From the NCBI RefSeq assembly GCF_014054725.1, contig NZ_CP059563.1:1701749-1765748 (forward strand): a stretch of 64,000 nucleotides of DNA. The letters run 5' to 3'. This DNA comes from Conchiformibius steedae (lineage in GTDB: Bacteria; Pseudomonadota; Gammaproteobacteria; Burkholderiales; Neisseriaceae). Below the pieces are notes generated by a model. It saw only the letters and a program-made list of their open reading frames with translations, was not told the origin of the DNA and did no database searches. How positions within the stretch are numbered: the first letter of the stretch is position 1; each line of letters opens with the position of its first letter. Below, piece by piece: positions 15,273 through 25,108 of this stretch. The position numbers and the translations under genes are program-made.

Positions 15273-17030
15273 ATGAACACCCCGCATCAAACCGCCGCCG
15301 CCATTCTCGCTGGCTTTAACAAACACTACACCCTGTTCCGCGCCAAATCCGCCGCCGCCAAAGCCCTGTTTGATGCGGGCGACTGGCACGGTATTCAGCA
15401 GCTTGGCACCGACCGCATTGAAATGTACGACAGCCGCGTAAACGAAACCGTTGCGCTGCTGCGCCAAAACCACCAGTCCGCCGCCGACAACTTGTGGGCG
15501 CAAGCCAAACGCGAATACATTGCCCTGCTGGTCAATCACCCTCAACCCGAACTGGCGGAAACCTTTTTTAATTCCGTATCCACCAAATTGCTGGACAAAC
15601 GTTATTACAATAACGAACACCTGTTTCTCAAACCCGCCACCAGCACCGAATACATCGACAGCGACGAACCCACTTTCGTATCGTTCTATCCCAAAGAAGA
15701 AGGGCTGGCAGGCTGCCTGAAAAACCTGCTCTGCCATTTTAACTGGCAAACCCCGTTTGCCTGCATCAAACGCGACATTACCAATATCCTGCACGCCGCC
15801 CGCGACCACCTGCGCCGCCATCAAGAATGGCCGCCGCAAGAACTCAACCTGCATATTCAGGTGTTACACTCGCCGCTGTACCGCAACAAATCCGCCTATA
15901 TTTTCGGCTGTATTATCAACGGCAACCATTCCCACCCCTTTGCCCTGCCCGTGGTGCACAACAGCCGTGGCAAGCTGGTGGTGGATGCCGCCCTGTTTGA
16001 ACCGCAACAAATTTCCGTGCTGTTTTCCTTTGCCCGCAGCTATTTTCTTGCCGATATGCCCGTTCCCAGCAGCTATGTGCGCTTTTTACGCAAAATGCTG
16101 CCGATGCGTAACAACGGCGATTTTTACACCCTTTTGGGCTTGCACAAACAGGGTAAAAACATCTTTTGGCGCGAATTTTTGCAACACCTGCGCCATTCAG
16201 ACGACAAATTTATCCTTGCCCCCGGTATTAAAGGGCTGGTGATGACCGTGTTTACCCTGCCCTCGTTTCCCTATGTTTTTAAAGTAATTAAAGACGTTTT
16301 TGGTGCAAATAAAGATTTTGACCGCGAATACGTCCGCCAAAAATACCTGCTGGTAAAAAAACACGACCGTGTTGGGCGCATGGCGGATACGATGGAATTT
16401 TCCAATGTTGCCCTGCCCAAATCGCGTTGCAGCGAAGCCTTTTTGCAGGAAATGCGCCAGCTTGCCCCCAGCCAAATGGAAGAATCGGAAGATTGGGTCG
16501 TGATTAAGCACGTTTATATTGAATACCGCCTGAAACCCTTGAATTTATTTATGCAATCCGCCGAACCCGAAGCCAAAGCCGCCGCCGTGATTGATTACGG
16601 TTTTGCCCTGAAAGAGCTGGCTTCCGCCAATATTTTCCCTGGCGATATGCTGTATAAAAACTTTGGTATGACCCGTTTCGGGCGTGTGATTTTTTACGAT
16701 TACGATGAAATTGAATACATGACCGATTGCAACTTCCGCCGCATTCCGCCTGCACCCAATCCCGAAATGGAAATGTCGGGCGAAGTGTGGTATCCCGTGC
16801 ATAAAGGCGATGTTTTCCCTGAAGAATTTGCGCCGTTTTTGCTGGGCGAACCCGATGTGCGTCAAGTATTTATGCAGCATCACGCCGATTTGCTCACGCC
16901 CGAATTTTGGCAAAATAAAAAAGAACGCCTGCAACGCGGCGAATTGGACGATTTTTATCCCTATCCGCAATCGGTGCGCTTTAAGCCTGCGGAAGTGGCA
17001 GAAGGCTTGGTCGATAATACAGACGTTTAA
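15273..17030 (+). CDS. aceK: Isocitrate dehydrogenase kinase/phosphatase
   Basis: A 585-residue AceK. It phosphorylates isocitrate dehydrogenase to inactivate it and also removes the phosphate, setting the split between the TCA cycle and the glyoxylate shunt. Visible landmarks are the N-terminal regulatory half with LFDAGDWHGIQQLG and RIEMYD, the kinase-like half with PGIKGLVMTVFTLPSFPYVFKVIKD (about 325-350), and the catalytic loop region DMLYKNFGMTRFGRVIFYDYDEI. Length is as in the family. It completes the aceA-glcB-aceK set, though two foreign-looking genes separate it from glcB. An exact DNA uptake word lies at 15710. Confidence 0.97.
   Translation: MNTPHQTAAAILAGFNKHYTLFRAKSAAAKALFDAGDWHGIQQLGTDRIEMYDSRVNETVALLRQNHQSAADNLWAQAKREYIALLVNHPQPELAETFFNSVSTKLLDKRYYNNEHLFLKPATSTEYIDSDEPTFVSFYPKEEGLAGCLKNLLCHFNWQTPFACIKRDITNILHAARDHLRRHQEWPPQELNLHIQVLHSPLYRNKSAYIFGCIINGNHSHPFALPVVHNSRGKLVVDAALFEPQQISVLFSFARSYFLADMPVPSSYVRFLRKMLPMRNNGDFYTLLGLHKQGKNIFWREFLQHLRHSDDKFILAPGIKGLVMTVFTLPSFPYVFKVIKDVFGANKDFDREYVRQKYLLVKKHDRVGRMADTMEFSNVALPKSRCSEAFLQEMRQLAPSQMEESEDWVVIKHVYIEYRLKPLNLFMQSAEPEAKAAAVIDYGFALKELASANIFPGDMLYKNFGMTRFGRVIFYDYDEIEYMTDCNFRRIPPAPNPEMEMSGEVWYPVHKGDVFPEEFAPFLLGEPDVRQVFMQHHADLLTPEFWQNKKERLQRGELDDFYPYPQSVRFKPAEVAEGLVDNTDV
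15710..15721 (+). repeat. DNA uptake sequence, AG-simDUS, exact
   Basis: AGGCTGCCTGAA within aceK. Together with the copy at 13298 it brackets the Imm49-like cassette on the right. Confidence 0.8.
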
Positions 17031-17037
17031 AAAAACA

Positions 17038-17063
17038 ACAGGCTGCATCAAAATGCAGCCTGT
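17038..17063. terminator. Bidirectional terminator between aceK and sbp
   Basis: ACAGGCTGCAT, CAAA loop, ATGCAGCCTGT: perfect 11-bp stem between converging genes, with A-rich sequence on the left and ATGATTTT on the right. Confidence 0.8.
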
Positions 17064-17080
17064 ATGATTTTAAACTTGGC

Positions 17081-18112
17081 TTAACGTTTGCTGATTTGGT
17101 CAAACACACCGCCATCGGCAAAATAGGTTTTCATGATTTCATCCCACGAACCGAATACATCGTTGGCACGGAATGTTTCCACTTTCGGAAAACGGTCGGC
17201 AAATTTTGCTAACACTTCGGGCTTGGCAGGACGCAGATAATTTTCTGCCGCCAATGCTTGTGCTTCGTCTGACCACAAATACGCCAAATAGGCTTTGGCG
17301 GCTTCGCCAGTGCCTTTTTTCTGGCTAACGCTTTGCACCACCGCCACAGGACTTTCTGCTGCCACCGAATATTTGGGATAAACAATCTCAAAACCGTCTT
17401 CACCAAACTGCTTGGCGGTTAAATTGGCTTCATTTTCAAAGGTAATCAACACATCGCCAATTTTGCGCTGCACAAATGTGGTGGTTGCGCCGCGCCCGCC
17501 TGCTTCCATTACCGCAGCATTGGCAAACAGTTTGCGGACAAAATCTTTCGCTGCATCATGCTGATTGCCCGATTGTTTTAATGCGTGTCCGTAAGCCGCC
17601 AAAAACGTATAACGCCCGTTACCTGCCGTTTTCGGGTTGGCCAACACCAGCGACACCCCGTTTTTCGCCAAATCGTCCCAATCGCGGATGTTTTTCGGAT
17701 TGCCCTTGCGTACCAAAAATACAGTTGTACTGCCAAAAGGCACAGCCTGATTGGGAAACGCCTGCTGCCAATCAGCAGCCACCAAGCCTTTGTTTTGCAA
17801 TAATTCAATATCAGAACTTTGGTTCATGGTTACTACATCGGCCTGCAAACCATTGGCAACCGATAAAGCCTGTTTGCTGGAACCGCCGTGCGACTGCTGA
17901 ACGTCTATCGCGCCATGTTTTTGTTGATAATGTTTCACAAACAACGGATTGTATTGCTTATAAAAATCACGCATCACATCATACGACACATTCAGCAATT
18001 GCACTTGTGCGCCATCTTTGCCCGAAGCAGCCTGATTGCCGCCCTGTCCGCCATCGCCGCACGCTACCAACCATACCACCGCTGCCGCTGCCCAAAAAGA
18101 TTTTTTCCACAT
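17081..18112 (-). CDS. sbp: Sulfate/thiosulfate-binding lipoprotein of an ABC transporter
   Basis: A 343-residue protein starting with a lipoprotein signal (WLVACG, Cys18). It has the sulfate-binding protein sequence LLNVSYDVMRDFYKQYNPLF, QSHGGSSKQA (sulfate-contacting loop), LANPKTAGNGRY and a C-terminal YFADGGVFDQI. It would deliver sulfate or thiosulfate to a CysTWA permease, whose genes lie 27 kb away at 44953-47685. AAAGGAAG precedes the ATG. The upstream region contains a solo copy of the dispersed repeat at 18223. Confidence 0.96.
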   Translation of the reverse strand: MWKKSFWAAAAVVWLVACGDGGQGGNQAASGKDGAQVQLLNVSYDVMRDFYKQYNPLFVKHYQQKHGAIDVQQSHGGSSKQALSVANGLQADVVTMNQSSDIELLQNKGLVAADWQQAFPNQAVPFGSTTVFLVRKGNPKNIRDWDDLAKNGVSLVLANPKTAGNGRYTFLAAYGHALKQSGNQHDAAKDFVRKLFANAAVMEAGGRGATTTFVQRKIGDVLITFENEANLTAKQFGEDGFEIVYPKYSVAAESPVAVVQSVSQKKGTGEAAKAYLAYLWSDEAQALAAENYLRPAKPEVLAKFADRFPKVETFRANDVFGSWDEIMKTYFADGGVFDQISKR

Positions 18113-18222
18113 GCTTACTTCCTTTGTACACAGTAAAATACGCCGCCCATCTTAACGGGACAGCGCATTTTTGGGAAAGAACATCGGGCTTATTACTAAA
18201 GACATTCAAGTTATAAAACAAA

Positions 18223-18238
18223 TAGGGACACGCCCTAG
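18223..18238 (-). repeat. Solo terminal repeat TAGGGACACGCCCTAG
   Basis: Matches 15 of 16 bases of the right end of the element at 421-568, and the CAAA just before it is also shared. It lies between sbp and uvrB, about 110 bases upstream of the sbp start, with no second end nearby. Confidence 0.75.
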
Positions 18239-18252
18239 CCCACGAGTAGAAA

Positions 18253-20268
18253 TTATCCTTTTTCCAATAAAATCCTGTCCCGCAAAGCATGAATTTGGTC
18301 GCGCAATACCGCCGCTTCTTCAAACTGCAAATCCCGCGCCGCTTGCTGCATGGCTTTTTCCAAACGCGCCATTTCTTTTAAGGCATCGTCTTCGCTGATT
18401 ACCTTGCCAGACAACGGGTCTGCACAGTTTTTAGCGGGGGCATCATCGTGATACACGCCGTCAATCAAATCTTTAATTTGCTTGTTGATTTGCTGCGGTG
18501 TGATGCCGTGTGCCTGATTAAACGCCTTTTGTTTGTCGCGGCGGCGTTCGGTTTCGTCTATGGCGGATTGCATGGAATCGGTGATTTTATCGGCATACAA
18601 AATCGCCACGCCGTTCACATTCCGCGCCGCACGTCCGATGGTTTGAATCAGGCTGCGGTGCGAGCGCAAAAAGCCTTCCTTATCCGCATCCAAAATCGCC
18701 ACCAGTGACACTTCGGGAATGTCCAAGCCTTCGCGCAGCAGGTTAATCCCCACCAGCACATCAAATACACCCAAACGCAAATCGCGAATAATTTCAACCC
18801 GTTCCACCGTATCAATATCGCTGTGCAAATAGCGCACTTTCACGCCCAACTCGCCGTAATATTCGGTAAGCTGTTCCGCCATGCATTTGGTTAAAGTGGT
18901 TACCAACACGCGCTCGCCCTTGTCGCTGCGGGCGCGGATTTCCGCCAGTAAATCATCAACCTGTGTGGCAACGGGACGGACAATAATTTGCGGGTCGAGC
19001 AAACCTGTGGGGCGCACGACTTGTTCCACCACCTGACTGGCGTGTTCGGCTTCGTATTGCGCGGGCGTGGCGGAAACAAACACGGTTTGCGGCATAATCC
19101 GTTCAAATTCATGGAATTTTAGCGGACGGTTATCACGCGCAGACGGCAGCCTGAAACCGTAATCCACCAAATTTTGTTTACGCGCGGCATCGCCTTTGTA
19201 CATCGCGCCGATTTGCGGCACGGTAACATGGCTTTCATCAATAAACATCAAGGCGTTACGCGGCAGATAATCCAGCAGCGTGGGCGGCGGTTCGCCTTCC
19301 GCCTTGCCCGAAAAGTGGCGTGAGTAGTTTTCAATGCCTTTGCAAAAACCCATTTCATACAGCATTTCCAAATCAAAACGGGTGCGCTGTTCAATGCGCT
19401 GCTGCTCTACGGGGCGATTTTCTTGGGTAAAAAAATCAATGCGTTCACGCAATTCGGCTTTAATGGCTTCGCAGGCGCGTAATACGGTATCGCGCGGGGT
19501 AACGTAGTGGCTGGACGGAAACACGGTATAACGCCCGATACGCCGAATCGGGCTGCCTGAAAGCGGGTCAAATAAATCCAAACGTTCAATTTCGTCATCA
19601 AACAGGCTGATGCGTAAGGCAATATCGGCGTTTTCGGCGGGGTAAATATCGATGCTGTCGCCGCGCACGCGGAAACTGCCGCGTTTAAAATCCATCTCGC
19701 CGCGCTCGTACTGCATGGACACGAGAATTTTAACAATGTCTTCCCGCGCCAAGATATCGCCTTCTTTTACCGACAAAATCATTTGCTGGTATTCGCGCGG
19801 GTCGCCGATGCCGTAAATGGCGGACACGGTGGCGATAATGACTACGTCGTTGCGCGTCATCAGGTTTTTGGTGGCGGAAAGGCGCATCTGTTCAATGTGT
19901 TCGTTGATGGCGGAATCTTTTTCAATAAACAGGTCGCGACTGGGAACGTAGGCTTCGGGCTGGTAATAATCGTAATAGGAAACAAAGTATTCGACGGCGT
20001 TGTCGGGGAAAAATCCGCGCATTTCGGCGTAAAGCTGGGCGGCAAGGGTTTTGTTGTGCGCCATAATAATGGCGGGTCGTCCGCTTTGGGCAATCACGTT
20101 TGCCATGGTGTAGGTTTTGCCCGAACCGGTTACGCCGAGCAGGGTTTGCGCCGATAAGCCGTCTGCCAAACCTTCCAATAAGGCGGCAATGGCAGTAGGC
20201 TGGTCGCCCGCAGGCGGAAAGGGCTGGTGCAGCACAAACGGGGAATCGGGAAAGTGAAGAATCTGCAT
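18253..20268 (-). CDS. uvrB: Excinuclease ABC subunit B
   Basis: A 671-residue UvrB, the damage-verifying helicase-like subunit of nucleotide excision repair. Walker A GVTGSGKT is at residues 45-52. The beta-hairpin region is [21 protein letters not shown]. Helicase motifs include MFIDESHVT and QTIGRAARN, and a UVR domain that contacts UvrC sits at the C-terminus ([18 protein letters not shown]). Length is normal. It is transcribed alone, divergently from mgtE. Confidence 0.98.
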   Translation of the reverse strand: MQILHFPDSPFVLHQPFPPAGDQPTAIAALLEGLADGLSAQTLLGVTGSGKTYTMANVIAQSGRPAIIMAHNKTLAAQLYAEMRGFFPDNAVEYFVSYYDYYQPEAYVPSRDLFIEKDSAINEHIEQMRLSATKNLMTRNDVVIIATVSAIYGIGDPREYQQMILSVKEGDILAREDIVKILVSMQYERGEMDFKRGSFRVRGDSIDIYPAENADIALRISLFDDEIERLDLFDPLSGSPIRRIGRYTVFPSSHYVTPRDTVLRACEAIKAELRERIDFFTQENRPVEQQRIEQRTRFDLEMLYEMGFCKGIENYSRHFSGKAEGEPPPTLLDYLPRNALMFIDESHVTVPQIGAMYKGDAARKQNLVDYGFRLPSARDNRPLKFHEFERIMPQTVFVSATPAQYEAEHASQVVEQVVRPTGLLDPQIIVRPVATQVDDLLAEIRARSDKGERVLVTTLTKCMAEQLTEYYGELGVKVRYLHSDIDTVERVEIIRDLRLGVFDVLVGINLLREGLDIPEVSLVAILDADKEGFLRSHRSLIQTIGRAARNVNGVAILYADKITDSMQSAIDETERRRDKQKAFNQAHGITPQQINKQIKDLIDGVYHDDAPAKNCADPLSGKVISEDDALKEMARLEKAMQQAARDLQFEEAAVLRDQIHALRDRILLEKG

Positions 20269-20293
20269 AAGGGATAATCAGGGCAAAACGGCG

Positions 20294-20343
20294 ATTATAG
20301 TCAAACTTCCGCTTCTTTGCCCTGTGTGAAAATATGTTAAAAT
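20294..20343. promoter_or_regulatory. Divergent promoter region uvrB/mgtE
   Basis: On the minus strand a perfect TATAAT (20299 to 20294) could be the -10 element of uvrB, but no good -35 is seen. On the plus strand TTTGCC (20316-20321), a 16-base gap and TAAAAT (20338-20343) could serve mgtE. Confidence 0.35.
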
Positions 20344-20461
20344 TGGCTGTTTTTATTTTCGCGCACGCCGCCTGTAATGGACGAACCGCCGTCATCTTGC
20401 CCGATTCACCCTGTGTAAACCCTGCCGTTTGCTTCTTCCTGCGCGGCAGGCGGAGTAAACC

Positions 20462-21889
20462 ATGTCTCACATTTCCAGCCGTATCAACGAAACCGAACGT
20501 CTTGCCGCCGATATTGAGCGCATTCACGAACTGGCCGAAACCCTGTTGCCCCACATCGGCGATGCCCCCGAAATCCCCCCCGCCAGCAGCGAAGCCGCCG
20601 AGCGTTTGTCTGCCCTAACCGCCATTTTGCACGAGCTGCACCCCGCCGACGTTGCCACTGCGCTGGAACACCTGCCGCAAAAAGAACGCGCCTTAGTGTG
20701 GGCGTTGGTCAAGCCCGAAGAAGACGGCGATGTGTTGTTGGAAGTGTCGGAAGCGGTGCGCGAAAGCCTGATTGAAGACATGGACGAAGCCGAGCTGGTG
20801 GCAGCGGTGGAAGACATGGAAGCAGACGAGTTGGCAGAACTGGCCGACAGCCTGCCCGACAAAGTCGTTGCCGAAGTGCTGAAAGATTGGGACGACGAAG
20901 AACGCGCCCAAGTCCGCGCCGCCATGTCTTACCGCGACGACCAAGTGGGCGCGATTATGGATTTTGAAACCGTCAGCGTGCGTGCTGATGTCAGTTGTGA
21001 AGTGGTGTTGCGCTATTTGCGCCGTTTTGACAGCCTGCCCGACCACACCGATAAAATCTTTGTGGTAGATGACCACGATATTTTGCAGGGCGTGCTGCCC
21101 ATTCGCAAACTGCTGGTATCCGACCCCGATGATTTGGTGGAAAACGTGATGGCACGCGATATTGTCCGTTTCAGCCCCGATGACGATGCCGAAGAAGCCG
21201 CCGCCGCTTTTGAACGTTACGACTTGGTAACCGCGCCCGTTACCGATGCCGCTAACAAGCTTATCGGACGCTTAACCGTTGATGAAATGGTAGACGTGAT
21301 TCGTGAAGAAGGCGAAGCCGATATGTTAAACATGGCGGGTTTGCAGGAAGAAGAAGACCTGTTTGCCCCCGTGTTAAAATCGGTGCGTAACCGCTGGTTT
21401 TGGCTGGCGGTCAATTTGGGAACGGCATTTGTTGCCAGCCGCGTTATCAGCCATTTTGAACACACCATCGCCCAAATTGTCGCCTTGGCAGCACTGATGC
21501 CGATTGTGGCGGGCATCGGTGGCAATTCAGGCAACCAAACCATCACCATGATTGTCCGTGCCATGGCAATGGGGCAACTTTCAGGCATTCAGGCGCTGCA
21601 TTTGCTGAAAAAAGAAATCGGCGTGGCACTGGTAAACGGAATGGTGTGGGGCAGCGTGATGGGCGTGATTTCCTACCTGCTCTACCACAATACGGGCATT
21701 GCGCTGGTGATGGTCGCCGCCATGACGCTCAACCTGCTGCTCGCGGCACTGCTGGGCGTGCTGATTCCCGTTACCATGGAAAAACTCGGCAAAGACCCTG
21801 CCCTAGGCAGTTCGGTATTGATTACCGCCGTAACCGATTCGGGCGGATTTTTGATTTTCTTGGGTTTAGCAAGTTTATTCTTGATTTAA
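20462..21889 (+). CDS. mgtE: Magnesium transporter MgtE
   Basis: A 475-residue protein with the MgtE plan: an N-terminal superhelical acidic domain (LHPADVATALEHLPQKER), two CBS domains (about 145-265, including TAPVTDAANKLIGRLTVDEM), and five membrane helices at the C-terminus with the pore motif GIGGNSGNQ and PVTMEKLGKDPALGSSVL. It is a magnesium-gated Mg2+ channel/importer of the inner membrane. A GGCGGAG ribosome site lies 6 bases before the ATG. Confidence 0.96.
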   Translation: MSHISSRINETERLAADIERIHELAETLLPHIGDAPEIPPASSEAAERLSALTAILHELHPADVATALEHLPQKERALVWALVKPEEDGDVLLEVSEAVRESLIEDMDEAELVAAVEDMEADELAELADSLPDKVVAEVLKDWDDEERAQVRAAMSYRDDQVGAIMDFETVSVRADVSCEVVLRYLRRFDSLPDHTDKIFVVDDHDILQGVLPIRKLLVSDPDDLVENVMARDIVRFSPDDDAEEAAAAFERYDLVTAPVTDAANKLIGRLTVDEMVDVIREEGEADMLNMAGLQEEEDLFAPVLKSVRNRWFWLAVNLGTAFVASRVISHFEHTIAQIVALAALMPIVAGIGGNSGNQTITMIVRAMAMGQLSGIQALHLLKKEIGVALVNGMVWGSVMGVISYLLYHNTGIALVMVAAMTLNLLLAALLGVLIPVTMEKLGKDPALGSSVLITAVTDSGGFLIFLGLASLFLI

Positions 21890-21954
21890 CCATAGTTGAT
21901 TAAAATCGCAACAATACCGCGTTGCTCTCGTTTTTATTTTCATCAACTATAAAC

Positions 21955-21990
21955 AACACGCGCCAAATGTATACATTGGCGCGTGTTTTT
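21955..21990. terminator. Bidirectional terminator between mgtE and ttcA
   Basis: ACACGCGCCAA and TTGGCGCGTGT pair, with more pairing toward the loop and TTTTT to the right. It lies between the two converging genes. Confidence 0.85.
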
Positions 21991-21998
21991 ACCATGAT

Positions 21999-22919
21999 TT
22001 ATTTGGGTTTATTGCCCAAAATATTGATTACCTTGCGCGGTGGCGCATCGGCTGCGCCGCTGCCGTGAAACGCAGCAGGCACAGTTTCGCGGTCAAACGC
22101 CGTATCGCCGCCGTGCCGCAACGCCTGTCCGCGCTGCAATCCCGAAAAATCAAACAGTTCCGTATCCGCCAAATGCGAAGGCACCACATTTTGCAGCGCC
22201 GAAAACATACTCTCAATCCGCCCTGGAAAACGCCTGTCCCAATCGTTCAGCATTTCCTTAATCACCTGCCTTTGCAAATTGGGCTGCGAACCGCACAAAT
22301 TACACGGAATAATCGGAAACTGCTTCACTTGGGCATAACGCGCCAAATCCTTTTCTTTACAATAGGCTAAGGGACGGATAACAATGTGTTCGCCGTTGTC
22401 CGACACCAGCTTGGGCGGCATCGCCTTCAGCTTGCCCCCGTAAAACATATTTAAAAACAAGGTTTCCAAAATATCATCACGGTGATGTCCCAGCGCGATT
22501 TTGCTGCAACCGTGTTCTTTTGCCACGCGATACAGCACGCCGCGCCGCAAACGGCTACACAGCGAACATGTGGTTTTGCCTTCAGCAATTACCCGTTTCA
22601 CCACCGAATAAGTGTCTTCTTCCACAATATGATACGGCACGCCGATGCTGTCCAGATAATCGGGCAAAACGTGTGCGGGAAATCCGGGCTGTTTTTGGTC
22701 CAAATTGACTGCCAACAGCTCAAAATCCACGGGCGCAGACGCTTGCAGATGGCGCAAAATATCCAATAGCGCGTAACTGTCTTTCCCACCCGACAGGCAC
22801 ACCATGATTTTGTCGCCGTTTTCAATCATATTGAAATCATTAATCGCATCGCCCACGGCGTGGCGCAGGCGTTTGTGCAATTTATTGTTTTCCAGTTCGG
22901 TTTTGCTTTTTTCAGACAT
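21999..22919 (-). CDS. ttcA: tRNA 2-thiocytidine(32) synthetase TtcA
   Basis: A 306-residue PP-loop ATPase that thiolates C32 of certain tRNAs. The PP-loop SGGKDS is at 43-48. The Cys pairs CSLC (118-121) and CNLC (206-209) bind the [4Fe-4S] cluster and are both intact. The C-terminal tail past DLSGLQ-like sequence is Ala/Arg-rich and typical in being poorly conserved. It starts 13 bases behind the MAPEG gene on the same strand. Confidence 0.97.
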   Translation of the reverse strand: MSEKSKTELENNKLHKRLRHAVGDAINDFNMIENGDKIMVCLSGGKDSYALLDILRHLQASAPVDFELLAVNLDQKQPGFPAHVLPDYLDSIGVPYHIVEEDTYSVVKRVIAEGKTTCSLCSRLRRGVLYRVAKEHGCSKIALGHHRDDILETLFLNMFYGGKLKAMPPKLVSDNGEHIVIRPLAYCKEKDLARYAQVKQFPIIPCNLCGSQPNLQRQVIKEMLNDWDRRFPGRIESMFSALQNVVPSHLADTELFDFSGLQRGQALRHGGDTAFDRETVPAAFHGSGAADAPPRKVINILGNKPK

Positions 22920-22931
22920 GGTATTAACCGC

Positions 22932-23315
22932 TTAAAACGCAGCCAAAAACAGAGCAATAATGCTCAACAAGCCCACAGCAAAGCTCACACTACGCAGCAG
23001 GGCTTGGTCTTTAATATAAAAATAAATAAAGGCAACACGGCTGCACACAAAGACGAATGCCCAAAAATTCATCACGCCCTGCGCGGCTTCGCCCGTGGCG
23101 TGGGCAATAATTACTGCTGCGGCAAAGGCGGGGAAAATTTCATAGCTGTTTTGTTGGGCGGCGTTGGCACGGGCAGCCGCGCCTTCGGCTTTGGCAAGGA
23201 ATTCACGCGGATTGCGATTGTCTGCCACGGTAAAACCCGAAGCTTTTTTGGCGTAAACCGCGCAAAACAAGGGCAAAAAAATGGCGAAAAATACACAAAA
23301 ATAGGCAAAAGTCAT
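22932..23315 (-). CDS. MAPEG family membrane protein
   Basis: A 127-residue protein with four membrane helices and the bacterial MAPEG pattern: NRNPREFL after the first helix, then ANAAQQNSYEIFPAFAAAVI. MAPEG proteins are membrane-bound enzymes of glutathione or eicosanoid type in eukaryotes; the role of the bacterial branch is mostly unknown. AGGAAG precedes the ATG. Probably cotranscribed with ttcA. Confidence 0.9.
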   Translation of the reverse strand: MTFAYFCVFFAIFLPLFCAVYAKKASGFTVADNRNPREFLAKAEGAAARANAAQQNSYEIFPAFAAAVIIAHATGEAAQGVMNFWAFVFVCSRVAFIYFYIKDQALLRSVSFAVGLLSIIALFLAAF

Positions 23316-23432
23316 GATTTAGCTTCCTGAAAATAAAAAAGTTCCAACACTGCGACAACAGTCGGAAAGGCGATTATAGCGGATATTGGCGCAATATTCG
23401 CCGATAAATCCGATACACGGCAAAAGATTTGG

Positions 23433-23438
23433 TATAAT
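23433..23438 (+). promoter_or_regulatory. Extended -10 promoter of the DUF4349 lipoprotein gene
   Basis: TGGTATAAT, a TGN-extended perfect -10 hexamer, 48 bases before the ATG. No convincing -35 is seen, as is usual for extended -10 promoters. Confidence 0.55.
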
Positions 23439-23486
23439 TTGGACGATGTGCGTTTTCGGTACGTCCGAAAACAAAAGAGGTTTGTT

Positions 23487-24713
23487 ATGGAAAAAATCCG
23501 AAATTTATTATTTTGCGGCGGTTTGTCGCTGTTGCTGGCAGCGTGCGGCGGTCAGCCTGTGGAAGACCGTCTTGACCACACTGCACTGCCCGCCGCCGCC
23601 AGCGACCCCAATGAATACAACTACCTGACTTCGGCAACTTTTCCGTTTGACGGGCAGCAGCAGCTGAATGCGTCTGATGCAAGCATCCCGCATGTTCCCA
23701 TGCAGGACAAAATCACCAAAGCCGATTTAACGTTTGAAACAGAAGATGTACGTACCGTTGCAGTAGAAATCGCCAAGCTGACCTACCAATACCGCGGTAT
23801 TGTGGCGGACAACCGCATTTTTTACCTCAACGACCCCGCCCAACACTACAAACACAGCGAAGGCAAAACGCTGGAACTGACCCGTTACAGCTACAAAGCC
23901 GATATGGTGGTGCAGATTCCGCGTGAACAAACCCAAAACTTTTTGATTGCCATTCAAAAATACATGACGGTTTTGAAAAGCGAAGTCAAAACCACTCAAG
24001 ATTTGCTGACCGATATGCGCCTCAAAGCCCTGTTTAATGCCTATCAAAAACAGCAGGCAGACGCCACGGCACAGCACGAACCGCTGGTAGAGGAAGCCTC
24101 ACTGCCCCAGCTGCCGTCCCCACAAAACGGCTTGGCAATACAACAGCAGATTTCATTGGCAGAAGCCGCGTCTGCAGTTGCCGCTTCGCTGCCTGCCGCC
24201 GTTACCGAAAACACCGTGCTGACGGCTCAAGCCGCCGCACCTGCCCCGTCCAAATGGAAATACCAAAACGAATTTGACACCCTGCAACGCCGTTATTGGC
24301 AAGACAAAATCCGCTTTGCCACCATTTACCTGCACTTTTCCCAGCCCATTAGGGTAGACAGCAGGGTATTGCCCAACACCAATCTTGACACGCTGGTTGG
24401 GCAGTACCGCCCTGGTTTCGGACATCAGCTTGCGCCCATGTTTCGTGAAGGCTGGAGCGGCTTTTTAAGCGTGGTTTTATTTTTTATCGGCGTGTGGCCC
24501 TTGGCATTGGGTCTGCCTTTGGTGTGGCTGGGCTGGAAACGCTGGCGACAATCGGCAGGTGCTGCCGCAGCCGAAGAAGAAGCCATGTTGGACGAACCCT
24601 TCCGCCTGCCCGATACCCACCGCGAACCCGATGAAACACACCCACACCGCGAAGCCCACCACCGCAGACCGCGGCGGCGTTCGTATTTTGATGACGATGA
24701 CGACGATTTTTAA
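23487..24713 (+). CDS. DUF4349 domain lipoprotein
   Basis: A 408-residue lipoprotein with lipobox LLAAC (Cys17). The DUF4349 region begins at about residue 75 ([20 protein letters not shown]) and contains the typical pairing of a coiled-coil-like central part ([22 protein letters not shown]) with a membrane helix near the C-terminus ([20 protein letters not shown]). After the helix comes a His/Arg/Asp tail ending in six Asp. Its function is unknown. I chose the ATG at 23487 (AAGAGG upstream) because an upstream in-frame ATG at 23439 would bury the lipoprotein signal. Compared with shorter family members, an Ala/Pro-rich insert lies at about 205-265. cyaY follows 11 bases later. Confidence 0.85.
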   Translation: MEKIRNLLFCGGLSLLLAACGGQPVEDRLDHTALPAAASDPNEYNYLTSATFPFDGQQQLNASDASIPHVPMQDKITKADLTFETEDVRTVAVEIAKLTYQYRGIVADNRIFYLNDPAQHYKHSEGKTLELTRYSYKADMVVQIPREQTQNFLIAIQKYMTVLKSEVKTTQDLLTDMRLKALFNAYQKQQADATAQHEPLVEEASLPQLPSPQNGLAIQQQISLAEAASAVAASLPAAVTENTVLTAQAAAPAPSKWKYQNEFDTLQRRYWQDKIRFATIYLHFSQPIRVDSRVLPNTNLDTLVGQYRPGFGHQLAPMFREGWSGFLSVVLFFIGVWPLALGLPLVWLGWKRWRQSAGAAAAEEEAMLDEPFRLPDTHREPDETHPHREAHHRRPRRRSYFDDDDDDF

Positions 24714-24724
24714 GAAAGCCCGCC

Positions 24725-25045
24725 ATGACCGAAACCGAATTTTTACAACATTCCGATGCCCTGTTTGCCCATATTGAAGATGCCATTGACGAAGGCGGCT
24801 GGGATTTGGATTGCCAACACAGCGGCAATGTACTGACCATTGAAGCCGATGATGGCACACAAATTATTGTTAACCGCCACACCCCCAATCAAGAATTATG
24901 GATTGCCGCCAAAAGCGGCGGTTATCATTTTTCCCGCCAAAATAATAGCTGGTTGGCAACACGCGACGGCAGCGAATTTTTCGCCGTACTCAGCCGCGTA
25001 TTGGGCGAAGCCTGCGGCGAAACGGTTCGCATTACTGCCCCGTAA
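24725..25045 (+). CDS. cyaY: Iron donor protein CyaY (frataxin)
   Basis: A 106-residue frataxin homologue with an acidic first helix ([14 protein letters not shown]), the beta-sheet [21 protein letters not shown] and the conserved [13 protein letters not shown]. It binds iron and regulates iron-sulfur cluster assembly. It lies 11 bases behind the DUF4349 gene and is followed by a terminator. Confidence 0.95.
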   Translation: MTETEFLQHSDALFAHIEDAIDEGGWDLDCQHSGNVLTIEADDGTQIIVNRHTPNQELWIAAKSGGYHFSRQNNSWLATRDGSEFFAVLSRVLGEACGETVRITAP

Positions 25046-25063
25046 TGCCGATATTTTGATTAT

Positions 25064-25097
25064 TCAGGCATATCTGACAAGATGTGCCTGATTTTTT
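25064..25097 (+). terminator. Terminator of cyaY
   Basis: TCAGGCA ... TGCCTGA stem with inner pairs, followed by six T (25092-25097). It stands only 11 bases before the dusB start codon. Confidence 0.75.
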
Positions 25098-25108
25098 ATT
25101 GAACTATT

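Noticed and set aside
19141-19155. Kingella-type uptake word GGCAGCCTGAA in uvrB
   Set aside because: The first base does not fit the 12-base word and it occurs only once; the exact copies in the window are of the AG-simDUS type.
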